A stretch of 41,484 nt of DNA from positions 1 through 41,484 of the IMG/VR virus record IMGVR_UViG_3300003885_000013. One strand, given 5' to 3'. The notes beneath the pieces are model-generated. The model saw only the letters and a list, made by a program, of their open reading frames with translations, ran no database searches and was not told the origin of the DNA. The translations under genes and the position numbers were made by a program. How positions within the stretch are numbered: the first letter of the stretch is position 1; the number at the start of each line of letters is the position of its first letter. Positions 17,601 through 25,484 of the stretch are shown one piece after another. This DNA is from a virus.

Positions 17601-18723
17601 TTCAAGAGGTAGTAAGAATGCAAGGCGTTTCCCTGTGGTTGATTTTTTTAGGAAAAATTTTACTATTGGAAAACTTATGATCAAGCCGGTAATCACAGTT
17701 AAACAATATGTCTCAACGTTCGCTTATTTGGAAAAATTGAATCCTATAGAGTTTGTCGCCGGGATAGCTGATTTTTGGCTTACTGGCCCGGTGAAAAATT
17801 TTAAAACTTTAGAAGCAGAGAGTATCTTTATAAAAACCCGAAGTCTTAAGAATATGGAGCGGGATATAACAGAGGCCGTTAATTCCCCTATTTTTAAACA
17901 ATATTCTAAGACAAGGAGTTTTTTAAATACATTAATGCTTAACGTACGTCTTGGGGATAAGGGAGCTATTGTATTTGGAAGTTGGGCTTTACGAAGAACG
18001 AGATTAAAACAAAAAGTCGATCTACCTGATATTATAAGGGAGTATGAGGGATTTAGTGCGGATACGCAGCAGTCGGCGGATTTATCCAGATTATCTGAGG
18101 TTCAAAGAGGAGGAAGTATAGAGAAATTATTTACTATGTTTAAGTCCGCGCAAAGGCAGTATCTTGCTAAAGAATTAAATGCTGTAAAAAGCCTATTTCA
18201 AAAAGGGGGGTTTTCCCCAAGTAATATAGGTAGAGTGGCAAAAGTGATGGCTATATATCATGTTCTATTACCGGTCATGTTTCAATTTATAGCCAATGCC
18301 GGAGGCTGGAGTGAAGAAGATAAAAAAGAATATATACGGGCCGGGATAATAGGTTCTTTAAATGGGCTTTTTATATTTGGGGAAGCGGTAGATGCGGTAA
18401 TTAGAAAGGCTTTAGGCCTTCGTGTTTGGGATCTAGAGATTCCTCTTTTAGCAGTAAAAGATTCTATATTAAAGGCTATGGGTAAAATAGAGTGGGATGA
18501 TATTACTACAGAAGATGTTTTTGAAGCCATGGTCGCATTAACAGGGGCAGTAGATAGTCTTGCTATACCTGCAACGACAGCAAAGAATATGATTATTGGG
18601 GTGGACGATTTAATAAATGGGAATATAAAAGAGGGGCTATTAGAATTAATGGGGTATTCCTCTTTTATCACAAAAGATAAAAAAAAGGGAGCTCCCGGTT
18701 CTAATAGGCAAGTTGAATTTTAA
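14671..18723 (+). CDS. Large internal virion protein (T7 gp16-like)
   Basis: A 1350-residue protein, close to T7 gp16 (about 1320), last of the ejection proteins. Hydrophobic, Gly/Ala-rich segments occur at about 155-185, around 285-300 and again near 1190-1240, which suits membrane insertion during DNA ejection. Residues of about 320-650 are charged, Lys/Glu-rich and probably coiled. I do not recognise a lytic transglycosylase domain at the N-terminus, unlike T7 gp16, so wall digestion may be supplied elsewhere. The start follows a GGAAGAAG site. Confidence 0.75.
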   Translation: MPINLLAGKLETVSQEKATNLLPELTGLYKDSEGEAKLPKVSPKKPLIEDLYNAFFSGLNRTWADTARSPAATFDLLHMPSNFLLKAAGRPDLQVQSPEWLMDNPIAELYDYQTEAFRKEISPTKSFEEAFETKDFDGIGRHIAIMVAENAPQQIGIILSYMAGYPGAGLAGMGMLTATQSLKEGRKRRKDPAMNAYNALAKATIEVGFESLGTFRLLDKQSKALIKSFGTKNAKKIVGDVFKTIFASMLGEGNEEFWTSLAQDFSDFSTGINPLALKGSLVRAFEAGTVGAISGGILTGPGAIQLGRRSVALEKMQKDVNQVTEALAEDKKVISEIEAVRRKDLGLPEIEKVTPVQKKELEAAEIKQVKEIIDVQEPELITDIKKLTEKINTFTSEGKPVPESLVKRQQALVNTLKALAPIETTTGLRKGVTQRVIKELTGITKPVKKVVVGERVLLTERIKTLARGFREGRTLTRAEIEATQTEVVDVLQKSKLEPKDKAKFISTIKNIQTREQLQQVLPEIQERIAVLEEKAEVRTLKKEIAKELKTVKPKTRAGKKTGKFTADVQEALDLIRSISKMTPLEAEKAIAQNLKTTQGLLPSEDIRLQNELLSLVAESEKQGVVSLNRLLNRIRVLKKQGKEARSLLREERKERLEKEKQTVIDQVTGGRGIQVGRETIGARKTRVKILKNALRGLGTRWILSWNGIMETLEFNAGVTSKKLKDLFGVLDQENSVRRLELDFRQRFDKAISESYNIENKNIAIHKKLNDLSQDVNLGTFKNSKGITVELIFTKDEIIKKWMELQDPTLIMSFEEGNNFTPEIVNAINEEMGSKDRTFAKRQFQMYREQWLKINPIYREFFGVNLSFSEFYSPIAKEGFQLDPLQSLSQLLEDNARRAGIRVTSLIARARNVLPLKTQSSVNVLDKHFKETNYFISWAEKLKDLNEVFKDSNVVEAINQEFSPGVLKAIGNTLSDLSSRGSKNARRFPVVDFFRKNFTIGKLMIKPVITVKQYVSTFAYLEKLNPIEFVAGIADFWLTGPVKNFKTLEAESIFIKTRSLKNMERDITEAVNSPIFKQYSKTRSFLNTLMLNVRLGDKGAIVFGSWALRRTRLKQKVDLPDIIREYEGFSADTQQSADLSRLSEVQRGGSIEKLFTMFKSAQRQYLAKELNAVKSLFQKGGFSPSNIGRVAKVMAIYHVLLPVMFQFIANAGGWSEEDKKEYIRAGIIGSLNGLFIFGEAVDAVIRKALGLRVWDLEIPLLAVKDSILKAMGKIEWDDITTEDVFEAMVALTGAVDSLAIPATTAKNMIIGVDDLINGNIKEGLLELMGYSSFITKDKKKGAPGSNRQVEF

Positions 18724-18741
18724 TATAAAGGAGAAAACATC

Positions 18742-20682
18742 ATGACTGTTGTAAATACTACAAGTAAAATAAGAGCAAACGGAAATGGTTCTGTAGTGGC
18801 TTTTGTATTTTCTTTCAATGTAGCTGATGAGACGGAACTGGAAGTCTCAAAGATAGATACTTCAGTAAGTCCGGAGGTAGCTACGCTTCAAACGCTTACT
18901 ACGGATTATACGGTAGCGCTTAATACCGATAGCGAAGGAGGGACGGTTACTTTTGTAGTCGCTCCTTTATCGACTGAAGACTCTTTTATAAAGAGAGTTA
19001 ATACTCTTGATCAGGCAACGGATATTCCTAAAGAGAGTAATTTTCCGGAAGAATCTTTAGAAAATGCTTTGGATAAATTGACTAAACTTGTTCAACAGCT
19101 TCAGGAGCAGATGGATAGGGCCTTGACATTACCTGAGACGTCCTCATCATCTACCCCGGAGCTTCCGGAGCCAAGTACCGGAAAAGGCCTTGTATGGGAC
19201 GCCAATGGAAACCTTATTAATTCAACTGATGATTTCAATGACATTGTAACGGATGCCGCTGCAAGCGCCGCCGCTGCGTTGGTTAGTCAAAACGCTGCCG
19301 CCGCTAGTGCTGTAACCGCCGCTAATGAGGCTTCTGCTGCCGCCGTAAGCGCCGCCGCTGCGTTAGTTAGTGAAACTAATGCCGCTGCTTCTGCTGCGGG
19401 AGTTAATTTACCTTCTATACAGGCGGGGGATTCAGGGAAAATATTAAGTGTAAAAGCAACTGAAGATGGATATGAATTAGGGGGTGCTCCTGTAAAATTC
19501 AGTTCTACTGATAATAACAATGTAGTAGAGATAGATAATAACGGCACCGGTAGAGTATTATCTATTACACAAGATGGTGATTTAGCAGCAAATGGCGGTG
19601 TAAAAATACTACAGACTGTTTCGGATGCTCATGATCTGGTAGTAATTCAAAAGATGAGTGCTGTGAGCTCCGGGGGGAATGGGGACGTACTGGTTGTCAC
19701 TCAAAATAGTACTGATGGCGGTAGAGGTTTGAAAGTTACTAATTATGGAACACTTCAAGCGATATTAGTAGCTAATGAAGGTGCCGGAATGGGAGTATAT
19801 ATTCAACAAAGTAAAGTATTAGCGGCAGGAAATCAAGGCCTTTCAATATATTCAAATGTTGCAAATGTTAATGGGGATTCCGCTCTGGTAAAAAGCCATC
19901 AAGATAATTCGTCTTCGTCCGAGCCCGCTGTAGAAGTAGTAAATGACGGTTCGGCCCCCGCAGTGGAAGTTAATATGACTAATACTGATAACGTTGCTAT
20001 TGAGATAACTATTCAAGCCGCGGGAAGAGGGCATATTAATATGAATCCGGTCGGTTCTGCCTCGGGAACTACTGAAGGTATGTTGTATATGGATAATGAC
20101 GGTATTATGTATATCCGATCAAATAGTGCTTTTGCTGCGTGCAACGCCGCCGCTGATTTTTCAGAATTAATGGAATGCATAGGCGATGGCGGGACGTATG
20201 AGGACGGAGACGTTATAGTACTTACTGATAATAAGAAGGTAACAAAATCATCTTCTCCTTATCAATTATCGGTTATAGGTGTTGTTAGCGAAAAGAAAGG
20301 AAGATCACGCTTTATAATAGACAGGAGCGATAGGCCATATTCGTTGCCTAAAAATATACAAAAGAAGATAGCCGCGGGAGAGCCTCTTGATAAACAGGAG
20401 AAAAAGAGAAAGCTCTGGTTTGGAAAAACATTTAAGGAATTAAATTTTAACATCGTTCAGGTTGGGCTGATAGGTTTAGTGGATTGTAAGGTTTGTAGTG
20501 ATGGCGGGGATATAGAAATAGGAGATCTCTTAGTGTCTTCATCATTGCCGGGATTTGCTATGAAAGCGAATATTACGTCTTTTAATCAACTTCCTGCTAT
20601 AATAGGAAAAGCCAGGGAGAGTTTACAGTTTACCGGGGGAAATAGTACAGGTAAAATAGCCATTATAGTGGGAGTAAAATAA
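18742..20682 (+). CDS. Tail fibre protein with T7 gp17-like N-terminus
   Basis: A 646-residue receptor-binding protein. Residues of about 1-135 match the podoviral fibre base that docks on the tail (RANGNGSVVAFVFSFNV, then TDIPKESNFPEESLENALDK). Residues of about 170-220 are an Ala-rich stalk. Residues 240-470 are beta-rich. From about 471 (DFSELMECIGDGGTYEDGD) the sequence resembles Peptidase G2-type C-terminal chaperone domains of fibres, ending in GDLLVSSSLPGFAMKA. AAAGGAG precedes the start. Whether the C-terminus is cleaved cannot be told. Confidence 0.8.
   Translation: MTVVNTTSKIRANGNGSVVAFVFSFNVADETELEVSKIDTSVSPEVATLQTLTTDYTVALNTDSEGGTVTFVVAPLSTEDSFIKRVNTLDQATDIPKESNFPEESLENALDKLTKLVQQLQEQMDRALTLPETSSSSTPELPEPSTGKGLVWDANGNLINSTDDFNDIVTDAAASAAAALVSQNAAAASAVTAANEASAAAVSAAAALVSETNAAASAAGVNLPSIQAGDSGKILSVKATEDGYELGGAPVKFSSTDNNNVVEIDNNGTGRVLSITQDGDLAANGGVKILQTVSDAHDLVVIQKMSAVSSGGNGDVLVVTQNSTDGGRGLKVTNYGTLQAILVANEGAGMGVYIQQSKVLAAGNQGLSIYSNVANVNGDSALVKSHQDNSSSSEPAVEVVNDGSAPAVEVNMTNTDNVAIEITIQAAGRGHINMNPVGSASGTTEGMLYMDNDGIMYIRSNSAFAACNAAADFSELMECIGDGGTYEDGDVIVLTDNKKVTKSSSPYQLSVIGVVSEKKGRSRFIIDRSDRPYSLPKNIQKKIAAGEPLDKQEKKRKLWFGKTFKELNFNIVQVGLIGLVDCKVCSDGGDIEIGDLLVSSSLPGFAMKANITSFNQLPAIIGKARESLQFTGGNSTGKIAIIVGVK
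19263..19364 (+). repeat. 84-bp direct repeat in the fibre stalk
   Basis: An 18-base match (19263-19280 and 19347-19364) repeats at a distance of 84 bases, so the protein repeats SAAAALVS every 28 residues, exactly four heptads. It lies in the Ala-rich stalk of the tail fibre. It suggests stalk growth by internal duplication. Confidence 0.7.
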
Positions 20683-20699
20683 CTAAAGGAGATAAATAT

Positions 20700-21617
20700 A
20701 TGAGCGGATATTCTAATGAAGTTCAACCTCATGTTTCAACAGTAGACGAATTTATAAAAGAAAAACAGGAAATTACTGAAAGCCATCTTTTAGAAATTAA
20801 TACTTTAAAGAAAGATATTTTATCTTTAAAAACAATAAAAGAAAAACTTGAAGTAGATATAAAAGTATCAAAAGATCAGCTTGCTTATGATATAAAGACG
20901 TCCTTGGACCAACTGCAAACGTATACAAAGGCTAAAATAAAAGAAACAGATACCAAGTTAAACGAACTCTATGGCGCAATAGCTTCAGGCGAACAAACTC
21001 TTGAGCAGATCAGTAGTGATATTCAAAAAAAGACAGAGAAGTTAACTAAGCTGTTAGAAAAATTCGCAGAAGATAGATCTAATCTTGACAGTAAACAGAG
21101 AGACTTTAAGAGAGAAAAGGCCGATTTTGATCAAAAGCAGACAAAATTACATGGCCGGCAGATAGAATTACATGATCAACGGATTGCTTTCAAAGAGGAG
21201 AGAGTCGTTTTTAATAAAGAAAGAGACGAGTTTAACGGGCAACGGCGTATCTTTAATAAAGAAAAAAATGATTTTGAACAGTGGCAAAAAGACTTTAAAC
21301 AGGAAAAGGCCGACTTCAAAATAACATGGGAGAAAAACCTTGCTCATTACGAACAAATTAAAACCAACGCGCTTCAATTAAAAGAAGCTTCTATAATTGA
21401 CGCTAATGAAAAGATAGCATTTGACGACGCTAAAATTGAACAGGGGAAAGAAACTAAACGTCTCAAAGCTTGGGAATTGGAATTAACTAAAAAAGACGAC
21501 GCAATTAAAGTAGGAGAACGGGCTCTTGCTTATCGAAGATCCGTTGTAAGTAAACGGGAGAAAGCGGTAAGAGATGCCGAGAAAAACATAACTAACAAGG
21601 AGGAAGAAAATGGCTGA
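20700..21617 (+). CDS. Long coiled-coil protein
   Basis: A 305-residue protein that is almost entirely charged coiled coil. From about residue 125 a clear seven-residue repeat with Phe or Leu at one position runs for over 90 residues (DFKREKADFDQKQTKL, FKEERVVFNKERDEF, IFNKEKNDFEQWQKDF). No enzyme motif is seen. Located between the tail fibre and a beta-rich structural protein, it may be a fibre stalk or tail accessory rod, but this is inference. AAAGGAG precedes the start, and the end overlaps the next gene by 8 bases. Confidence 0.7.
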   Translation: MSGYSNEVQPHVSTVDEFIKEKQEITESHLLEINTLKKDILSLKTIKEKLEVDIKVSKDQLAYDIKTSLDQLQTYTKAKIKETDTKLNELYGAIASGEQTLEQISSDIQKKTEKLTKLLEKFAEDRSNLDSKQRDFKREKADFDQKQTKLHGRQIELHDQRIAFKEERVVFNKERDEFNGQRRIFNKEKNDFEQWQKDFKQEKADFKITWEKNLAHYEQIKTNALQLKEASIIDANEKIAFDDAKIEQGKETKRLKAWELELTKKDDAIKVGERALAYRRSVVSKREKAVRDAEKNITNKEEENG

Positions 21618-22020
21618 GATATTCGCACCAGTAATACAGGATTTAGTAGCGGCAGGAAGTGTAGCAGTCGCAAGTACCGGTACCGGTCGAACGGTATCTA
21701 TAGCGTTACCCAGGAATGCTAGTTTTGCGGTAGAATTAAAATTTACTTCTGATGGCGCGGTGGACGTATTGGTAGACGCGGAAGAGGGAAATGTGCGCCC
21801 TGTGACAGAACAATCTTCTGATACTAATTTAGTTATACCGGAAAACACATCCGGTACAAGTGTGGGTAGAGTAGCGACTATTACCGATGAGAATGTACAT
21901 ATCATAAACTTTTCGCCGGTAGTAGCAAACGTTCTTAGATTGAAGCTTACCGGGCAGGGATCTAACCATTCAAGTACGGTATTATTCCGGGCTCGAATAG
22001 TTTATGTGAAAGGCCAGTAA
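21610..22020 (+). CDS. Beta-rich hypothetical structural protein
   Basis: A 136-residue protein, Val/Thr/Ser-rich with alternating hydrophobic strands (SFAVELKFTSDGAVDVLVDA, NVLRLKLTGQG), resembling a beta-sandwich. No signal peptide and no known family. AAGGAGG precedes the start. It lies among fibre-related genes, so it is probably a tail or appendage component. Confidence 0.65.
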   Translation: MAEIFAPVIQDLVAAGSVAVASTGTGRTVSIALPRNASFAVELKFTSDGAVDVLVDAEEGNVRPVTEQSSDTNLVIPENTSGTSVGRVATITDENVHIINFSPVVANVLRLKLTGQGSNHSSTVLFRARIVYVKGQ

Positions 22021-22031
22021 TAAAGGAAAGT

Positions 22032-23816
22032 ATGAAAAAATTCGTATTTATCTTCAGTTTAATAGCCGGATTATTAATTGCTCCCTCGACTTATGCCCAT
22101 AAAGTAGGTAGTGGGTATAATGAGGGGGCCTTTACGGCCGAAGATATAGAAGCTAATACGGATAATTTTGACGGTATCGCATCTATTTTAGAAGATACTG
22201 TACAAAAAGTTCTGGATGTTTTCGATGATATAGACACAAGCGCTGGTGATGCTCCGGATAGCGTTGATTATCTCGTAGGCACAGCAAGCGGTGACCTATC
22301 CGCAGAGATAGTAGTCGGCACAACCCCAGGCGGAGAACTCGGAGGCACATGGGCTTCTCCCACAATAGACGACTTATTTCTCAAAAACAACGAAGACGAT
22401 ACAATGATAGGTACTCTCACCGTAGATGGACTAACTTTAGGAGATGATGAGAATATTACATTAGGTTCTGATACTTTAGATTATAATTCTTTCAACGATG
22501 TTTTTTTTATGACCGTCGGTTTGTGGGTACAAGACCCAGTTCCAGCATTACGTTTTGTTGATAGCACATTCGGAGGTGATGATTATGAATTTTATGCAGA
22601 TGCTGACCAATTCTATTTAAAAAATGCTGATAACAGTACGGATATTTTTAAAGTTGAAACAGACGACAGTTTTACAATTTTAGAACCTACATCTTTTAAT
22701 GACAAAAACCTAACCAATATAGGTGACGCCGCTATTGATAGCCTATCCGACGACGCAGGAGTAGAGAACACCTTAACAATAGCAAACTTAAACACGGCTT
22801 ATGACCATAGTCAAGACAATACTCAAGGCCACACGGACTACTTGTTAAATAATGCCGCCGACACAGGAGTCGCTCTTACTTTGTCTGGTGCGACCTCTGT
22901 CCCGCTTACTCTTAACAACTCCACAGGAACGCAAGCTATAGTTAAATTCCAAGACAACGGAGATACAATTTTTCAGATAGATAATGGCGGTTTAATCAAA
23001 ATAGCCGATGCGGTAGCAACTCCTATCACTGCAACTAAGATGATGATATTACAGAACCGAACCGCTACATCTTCAAATCAGCTTTTTGCTTGTAGATTAG
23101 ACCAAGAGGGTGTTATATCAGTTTCTAAAAGAATAGTCCAATCTGGTAATTACAAGCTAAAAATAGACGGTGCTTCTACTAACGGGTATTTCTACGGAAT
23201 GGTAGCAGCAGTAGCACCAAATCATATATCTGCTGATGTTCAGAGAGCCTTTGGCCTCAAGGCTTACTACCAAGGAGTAAACGGAACGATAGACGACGCA
23301 GGAAGTATGATAGCCGAAATGGTTATCGGGCCGACTGCTCTAACAAGGGCAATGGGGATTTACGTTCCAGCTGCAACTATCTCAACCGGCTCAGCAACAA
23401 AACTCGCTTCATTCTGGGCTGATAAACAAACCGTAGGAGATACTGATTATGGAATCGTTTTAAATGGCGATAGTGCAGGAGCAAATTTAGTTCTCGGTGG
23501 TGGGCAGGACACCTCGGATTACTATGATGGAACAAATAGAATTATAGACCCTGATATTGTAGGTTCTGGTAGAGTAAGAATAGGCGCTTCTGATGATAAT
23601 GATCTATCCGCAAGGCATTTATTCGCCGCAGGGGACAACGCAGGACTGGCAGGTACAATAGGTTTAACAGGAACGTCAGACGTAACCGCTAATTCCACAG
23701 GGGTAGGAACAATTAAATTCAAAGGGGCAACAAGCAGAGATAGCACAGGATTTATTAAAATCTATGTAGGGACAACTGCATACTATATTCCGATATGGTC
23801 TGCCATAACAGGATAG
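22032..23816 (+). CDS. Secreted fibre-like protein with phage appendage C-terminus
   Basis: A 594-residue protein with a Sec signal peptide (MKKFVFIFSLIAGLL, then STYAH with cleavage after Ala). The mature part is Asn/Thr/Asp/Gly-rich beta sequence including GEIVVG-like and GGELGGTWASPTI pieces, DDTMIGTLTVDGLTLGDD, and an end (GTIKFKGATSRDSTGFIKIY) shared by many uncultured phage tail proteins. From about 22240 codon choice shifts (more CTA, CTC, ACA, GGC) relative to flanking genes, suggesting a swapped-in segment. AAAGGAAAG precedes the ATG. A signal peptide on a fibre-like protein is unexplained. Confidence 0.7.
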   Translation: MKKFVFIFSLIAGLLIAPSTYAHKVGSGYNEGAFTAEDIEANTDNFDGIASILEDTVQKVLDVFDDIDTSAGDAPDSVDYLVGTASGDLSAEIVVGTTPGGELGGTWASPTIDDLFLKNNEDDTMIGTLTVDGLTLGDDENITLGSDTLDYNSFNDVFFMTVGLWVQDPVPALRFVDSTFGGDDYEFYADADQFYLKNADNSTDIFKVETDDSFTILEPTSFNDKNLTNIGDAAIDSLSDDAGVENTLTIANLNTAYDHSQDNTQGHTDYLLNNAADTGVALTLSGATSVPLTLNNSTGTQAIVKFQDNGDTIFQIDNGGLIKIADAVATPITATKMMILQNRTATSSNQLFACRLDQEGVISVSKRIVQSGNYKLKIDGASTNGYFYGMVAAVAPNHISADVQRAFGLKAYYQGVNGTIDDAGSMIAEMVIGPTALTRAMGIYVPAATISTGSATKLASFWADKQTVGDTDYGIVLNGDSAGANLVLGGGQDTSDYYDGTNRIIDPDIVGSGRVRIGASDDNDLSARHLFAAGDNAGLAGTIGLTGTSDVTANSTGVGTIKFKGATSRDSTGFIKIYVGTTAYYIPIWSAITG

Positions 23817-23824
23817 GGGGAGTG

Positions 23825-24160
23825 ATGAAAAAGGTAATTGTTTTATTGGTAATGATGTTAATAGTAACACCTGCATTTGCAGCCGAAATTAATCTAAAAG
23901 ATGTACCTGAGGTTCTTGTTACTAAGGCACCTAATGATGTAGTGGGCCGAAAAACTTTAAAGGATGATATTGGCAATACAGTAATTGTAGAAGAAATACA
24001 ATATGCTTGGGGTAATATTATCTCAAGAATGGCTGTATTAGATATAGAAATTAAAAATTTAAAAGATCCAGATAGGACAGCTAAAGAAATAGATAAAAAA
24101 GAAAAAGAGAAGGCAAGGCTCCAGAAAATAAAAGATAAGATAGAGGAAAGTATACAATAA
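23825..24160 (+). CDS. Secreted coiled-coil protein
   Basis: A 111-residue protein. ATG 23825 follows GGGGGAGTG and opens a strong Sec signal peptide (MKKVIVLLVMMLIVTPAFAA). The mature part has a short globular region and a charged C-terminal helix of about 35 residues (KEIDKKEKEKARLQKIKDK), likely coiled coil. It is predicted to reach the periplasm or cell surface. It precedes the membrane genes of the lysis-like cassette, so a spanin-like or envelope role is possible but not shown. Confidence 0.7.
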   Translation: MKKVIVLLVMMLIVTPAFAAEINLKDVPEVLVTKAPNDVVGRKTLKDDIGNTVIVEEIQYAWGNIISRMAVLDIEIKNLKDPDRTAKEIDKKEKEKARLQKIKDKIEESIQ

Positions 24161-24180
24161 AAGAGGGGAGGGAGAAATAT

Positions 24181-24468
24181 ATGCCCGAAGAAGTTACGAG
24201 ACAAGAATTTACTGAATCTATGCGGAGGATCCATACACGAATAGATTGTATAAACGCCAGCAGTATACGAATGGAAGAGAGTTCAAAACGTATAGAGATC
24301 TCAGTAGATAAAGTCTGCAAAGAAATGGACGGGAATGGGAGAGATGGCATTAAAACTAAAGTGTCGAATATTTTTACTGTTCTCAAGATACATTTTTGGT
24401 TATTAAGTCTTGTGTTTGTGGGATTATTAGGTATAGCTTATTTTGTAATTAGAAAAGGTATAGCCTAG
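24181..24468 (+). CDS. Membrane protein with coiled-coil ectodomain, lysis-associated
   Basis: A 95-residue protein: residues 1-65 are charged and helical, residues of about 68-90 form one transmembrane segment (WLLSLVFVGLLGIAYFVI), and the tail is RKGIA. This layout resembles XhlA-type or accessory holin proteins. GGGGAGGGAG precedes the start. Next to it are a 38-residue membrane peptide and a lipoprotein, so a lysis role is likely, though a spanin-type function cannot be excluded. Confidence 0.65.
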   Translation: MPEEVTRQEFTESMRRIHTRIDCINASSIRMEESSKRIEISVDKVCKEMDGNGRDGIKTKVSNIFTVLKIHFWLLSLVFVGLLGIAYFVIRKGIA

Positions 24469-24471
24469 AGA

Positions 24472-24588
24472 ATGGATCTTAAAACGATTAAGATATATTT
24501 TGACTTTGCTGTGAATATTTTTGTAGCGGCCATACTCGGCGGCATAGTGGCCGGGTTAATTATGGTAGCATTACTTACTGTTTATTAA
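24472..24588 (+). CDS. 38-residue single-span membrane peptide, holin candidate
   Basis: Reads MDLKTIKIYFDFAVNIF then a Gly/Ala-rich span (VAAILGGIVAGLIMVALL), ending TVY. It starts 3 bases after the previous stop, with GAG close to the ATG, and fills an otherwise empty gap. One span with small-residue face (GG, AG) fits a pinholin or small holin. Assignment rests on topology and position only. Confidence 0.55.
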   Translation: MDLKTIKIYFDFAVNIFVAAILGGIVAGLIMVALLTVY

Positions 24589-24601
24589 AGGGGGAGGGAT
24601 C

Positions 24602-24868
24602 GTGAAGACACTATTTTTACTGCCAATACTATTAATGGGATGCGCCAGTATCAGTCCGAATACTAAGATCGTTATAAGTCCTCCGAGTGTGGATCAGGAA
24701 AGAACTATAAAAATAGAGCAATCAAGGCTGGGTAAAACATCGATAGAAATAGACGGCGATAAGATCTCGGTAAGCTACGACAGCAAAGGAAAATCCCTAC
24801 TGGTCGGTGCAACAGAAACCATCCAGGAGATTGGAAAAGTAGTTATAATGGAGCGACTCCTTGATTAA
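24602..24868 (+). CDS. Small lipoprotein, possible outer spanin
   Basis: An 88-residue protein opening with MKTLFLLPILLMGC, a signal peptide ending in a lipobox with lipidated Cys14. The mature part is polar. GTG start with GGGGGAGGGATC upstream. A small late lipoprotein next to membrane lysis genes resembles an outer-membrane spanin, but it is not Pro-rich as many are. It overlaps the next gene by 8 bases. Confidence 0.65.
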   Translation: MKTLFLLPILLMGCASISPNTKIVISPPSVDQERTIKIEQSRLGKTSIEIDGDKISVSYDSKGKSLLVGATETIQEIGKVVIMERLLD

Positions 24869-25484
24869 AGATATAGTGGTATGTATACATGGGATCCGGA
24901 CCCGGCAAATGTGTAATTGGCTTCGTATATTTAAACTGCATTTTGAATACGATATCCGATTCAAAGATTGGTTGTATGTGCCTGCCAAATATGGCTACCT
25001 ATGGGCCATGGCCTCAGTGATCCCTTTTGTCAAAAGATCCCGAATAAGGTGGTTTATACGCTATTTAAGGAAGCTTCAAAAGAAGTACCCCAATGCCCGG
25101 TTAAACATAATAGCGCACAGCTACGGCTCTCTCCTGGCAAATGAGGCTATTAAAAGCGGTATACAGGTCAATAAATTCATATTGGTTGGCGGTATCGTGT
25201 CTTCGCACATGTATTATGGCTTTCAACTTAAGGATTTAGTTAAGGAAGTTCACAATTTTTGCTCTTATAATGATAAAGTGGTAAGATTTCAGCCAACATT
25301 CGGCCATTGCGGGTATTTGGGATTTCTAAGGGAGGGTAGTCGAGAACATCGTTTACAACCTTATCTGCATTTAAAGGTATATAATCATCGCTATGAAGTA
25401 AAACATTCAGAATATTTTAATGATTCCCCGCCGGATTTCTATAAGATCTTTAGAGATCTTCTACAGAATAGTTTTAATTTTTAA
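24861..25484 (+). CDS. Alpha/beta hydrolase (esterase or lipase-like)
   Basis: A 207-residue protein with the serine hydrolase plan: oxyanion segment CIHGIRTRQ at residues 8-16, nucleophile elbow AHSYGS at 85-90 (Ser87), Asp138 in YNDKVV and His182 in VKHSEY. It has no signal peptide. TTG start with GGAG upstream, overlapping the lipoprotein gene by 8 bases, so coupled. Last gene of the late arm, beside lysis-type genes, suggesting an envelope lipid or ester as substrate. That is inference. Its end overlaps the convergent resolvase gene by 11 bases. Confidence 0.75.
   Translation: MIKDIVVCIHGIRTRQMCNWLRIFKLHFEYDIRFKDWLYVPAKYGYLWAMASVIPFVKRSRIRWFIRYLRKLQKKYPNARLNIIAHSYGSLLANEAIKSGIQVNKFILVGGIVSSHMYYGFQLKDLVKEVHNFCSYNDKVVRFQPTFGHCGYLGFLREGSREHRLQPYLHLKVYNHRYEVKHSEYFNDSPPDFYKIFRDLLQNSFNF

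Noticed and set aside
14671-18723. Lytic transglycosylase domain in the gp16-like protein
   Set aside because: Looked for the usual Glu-containing transglycosylase motifs at the N-terminus and did not see them; only hydrophobic and coiled regions are evident.
23755-24234. Minus-strand 159-codon hydrophobic ORF
   Set aside because: Antisense to two genes with signal peptides or membrane spans; hydrophobicity is the usual reverse-strand artefact and no ribosome binding site is present.
25443-25460. 7-bp inverted repeat as a bidirectional terminator
   Set aside because: It lies within the hydrolase gene, the stem is short and AT-rich, and no T-run follows directly on either strand.
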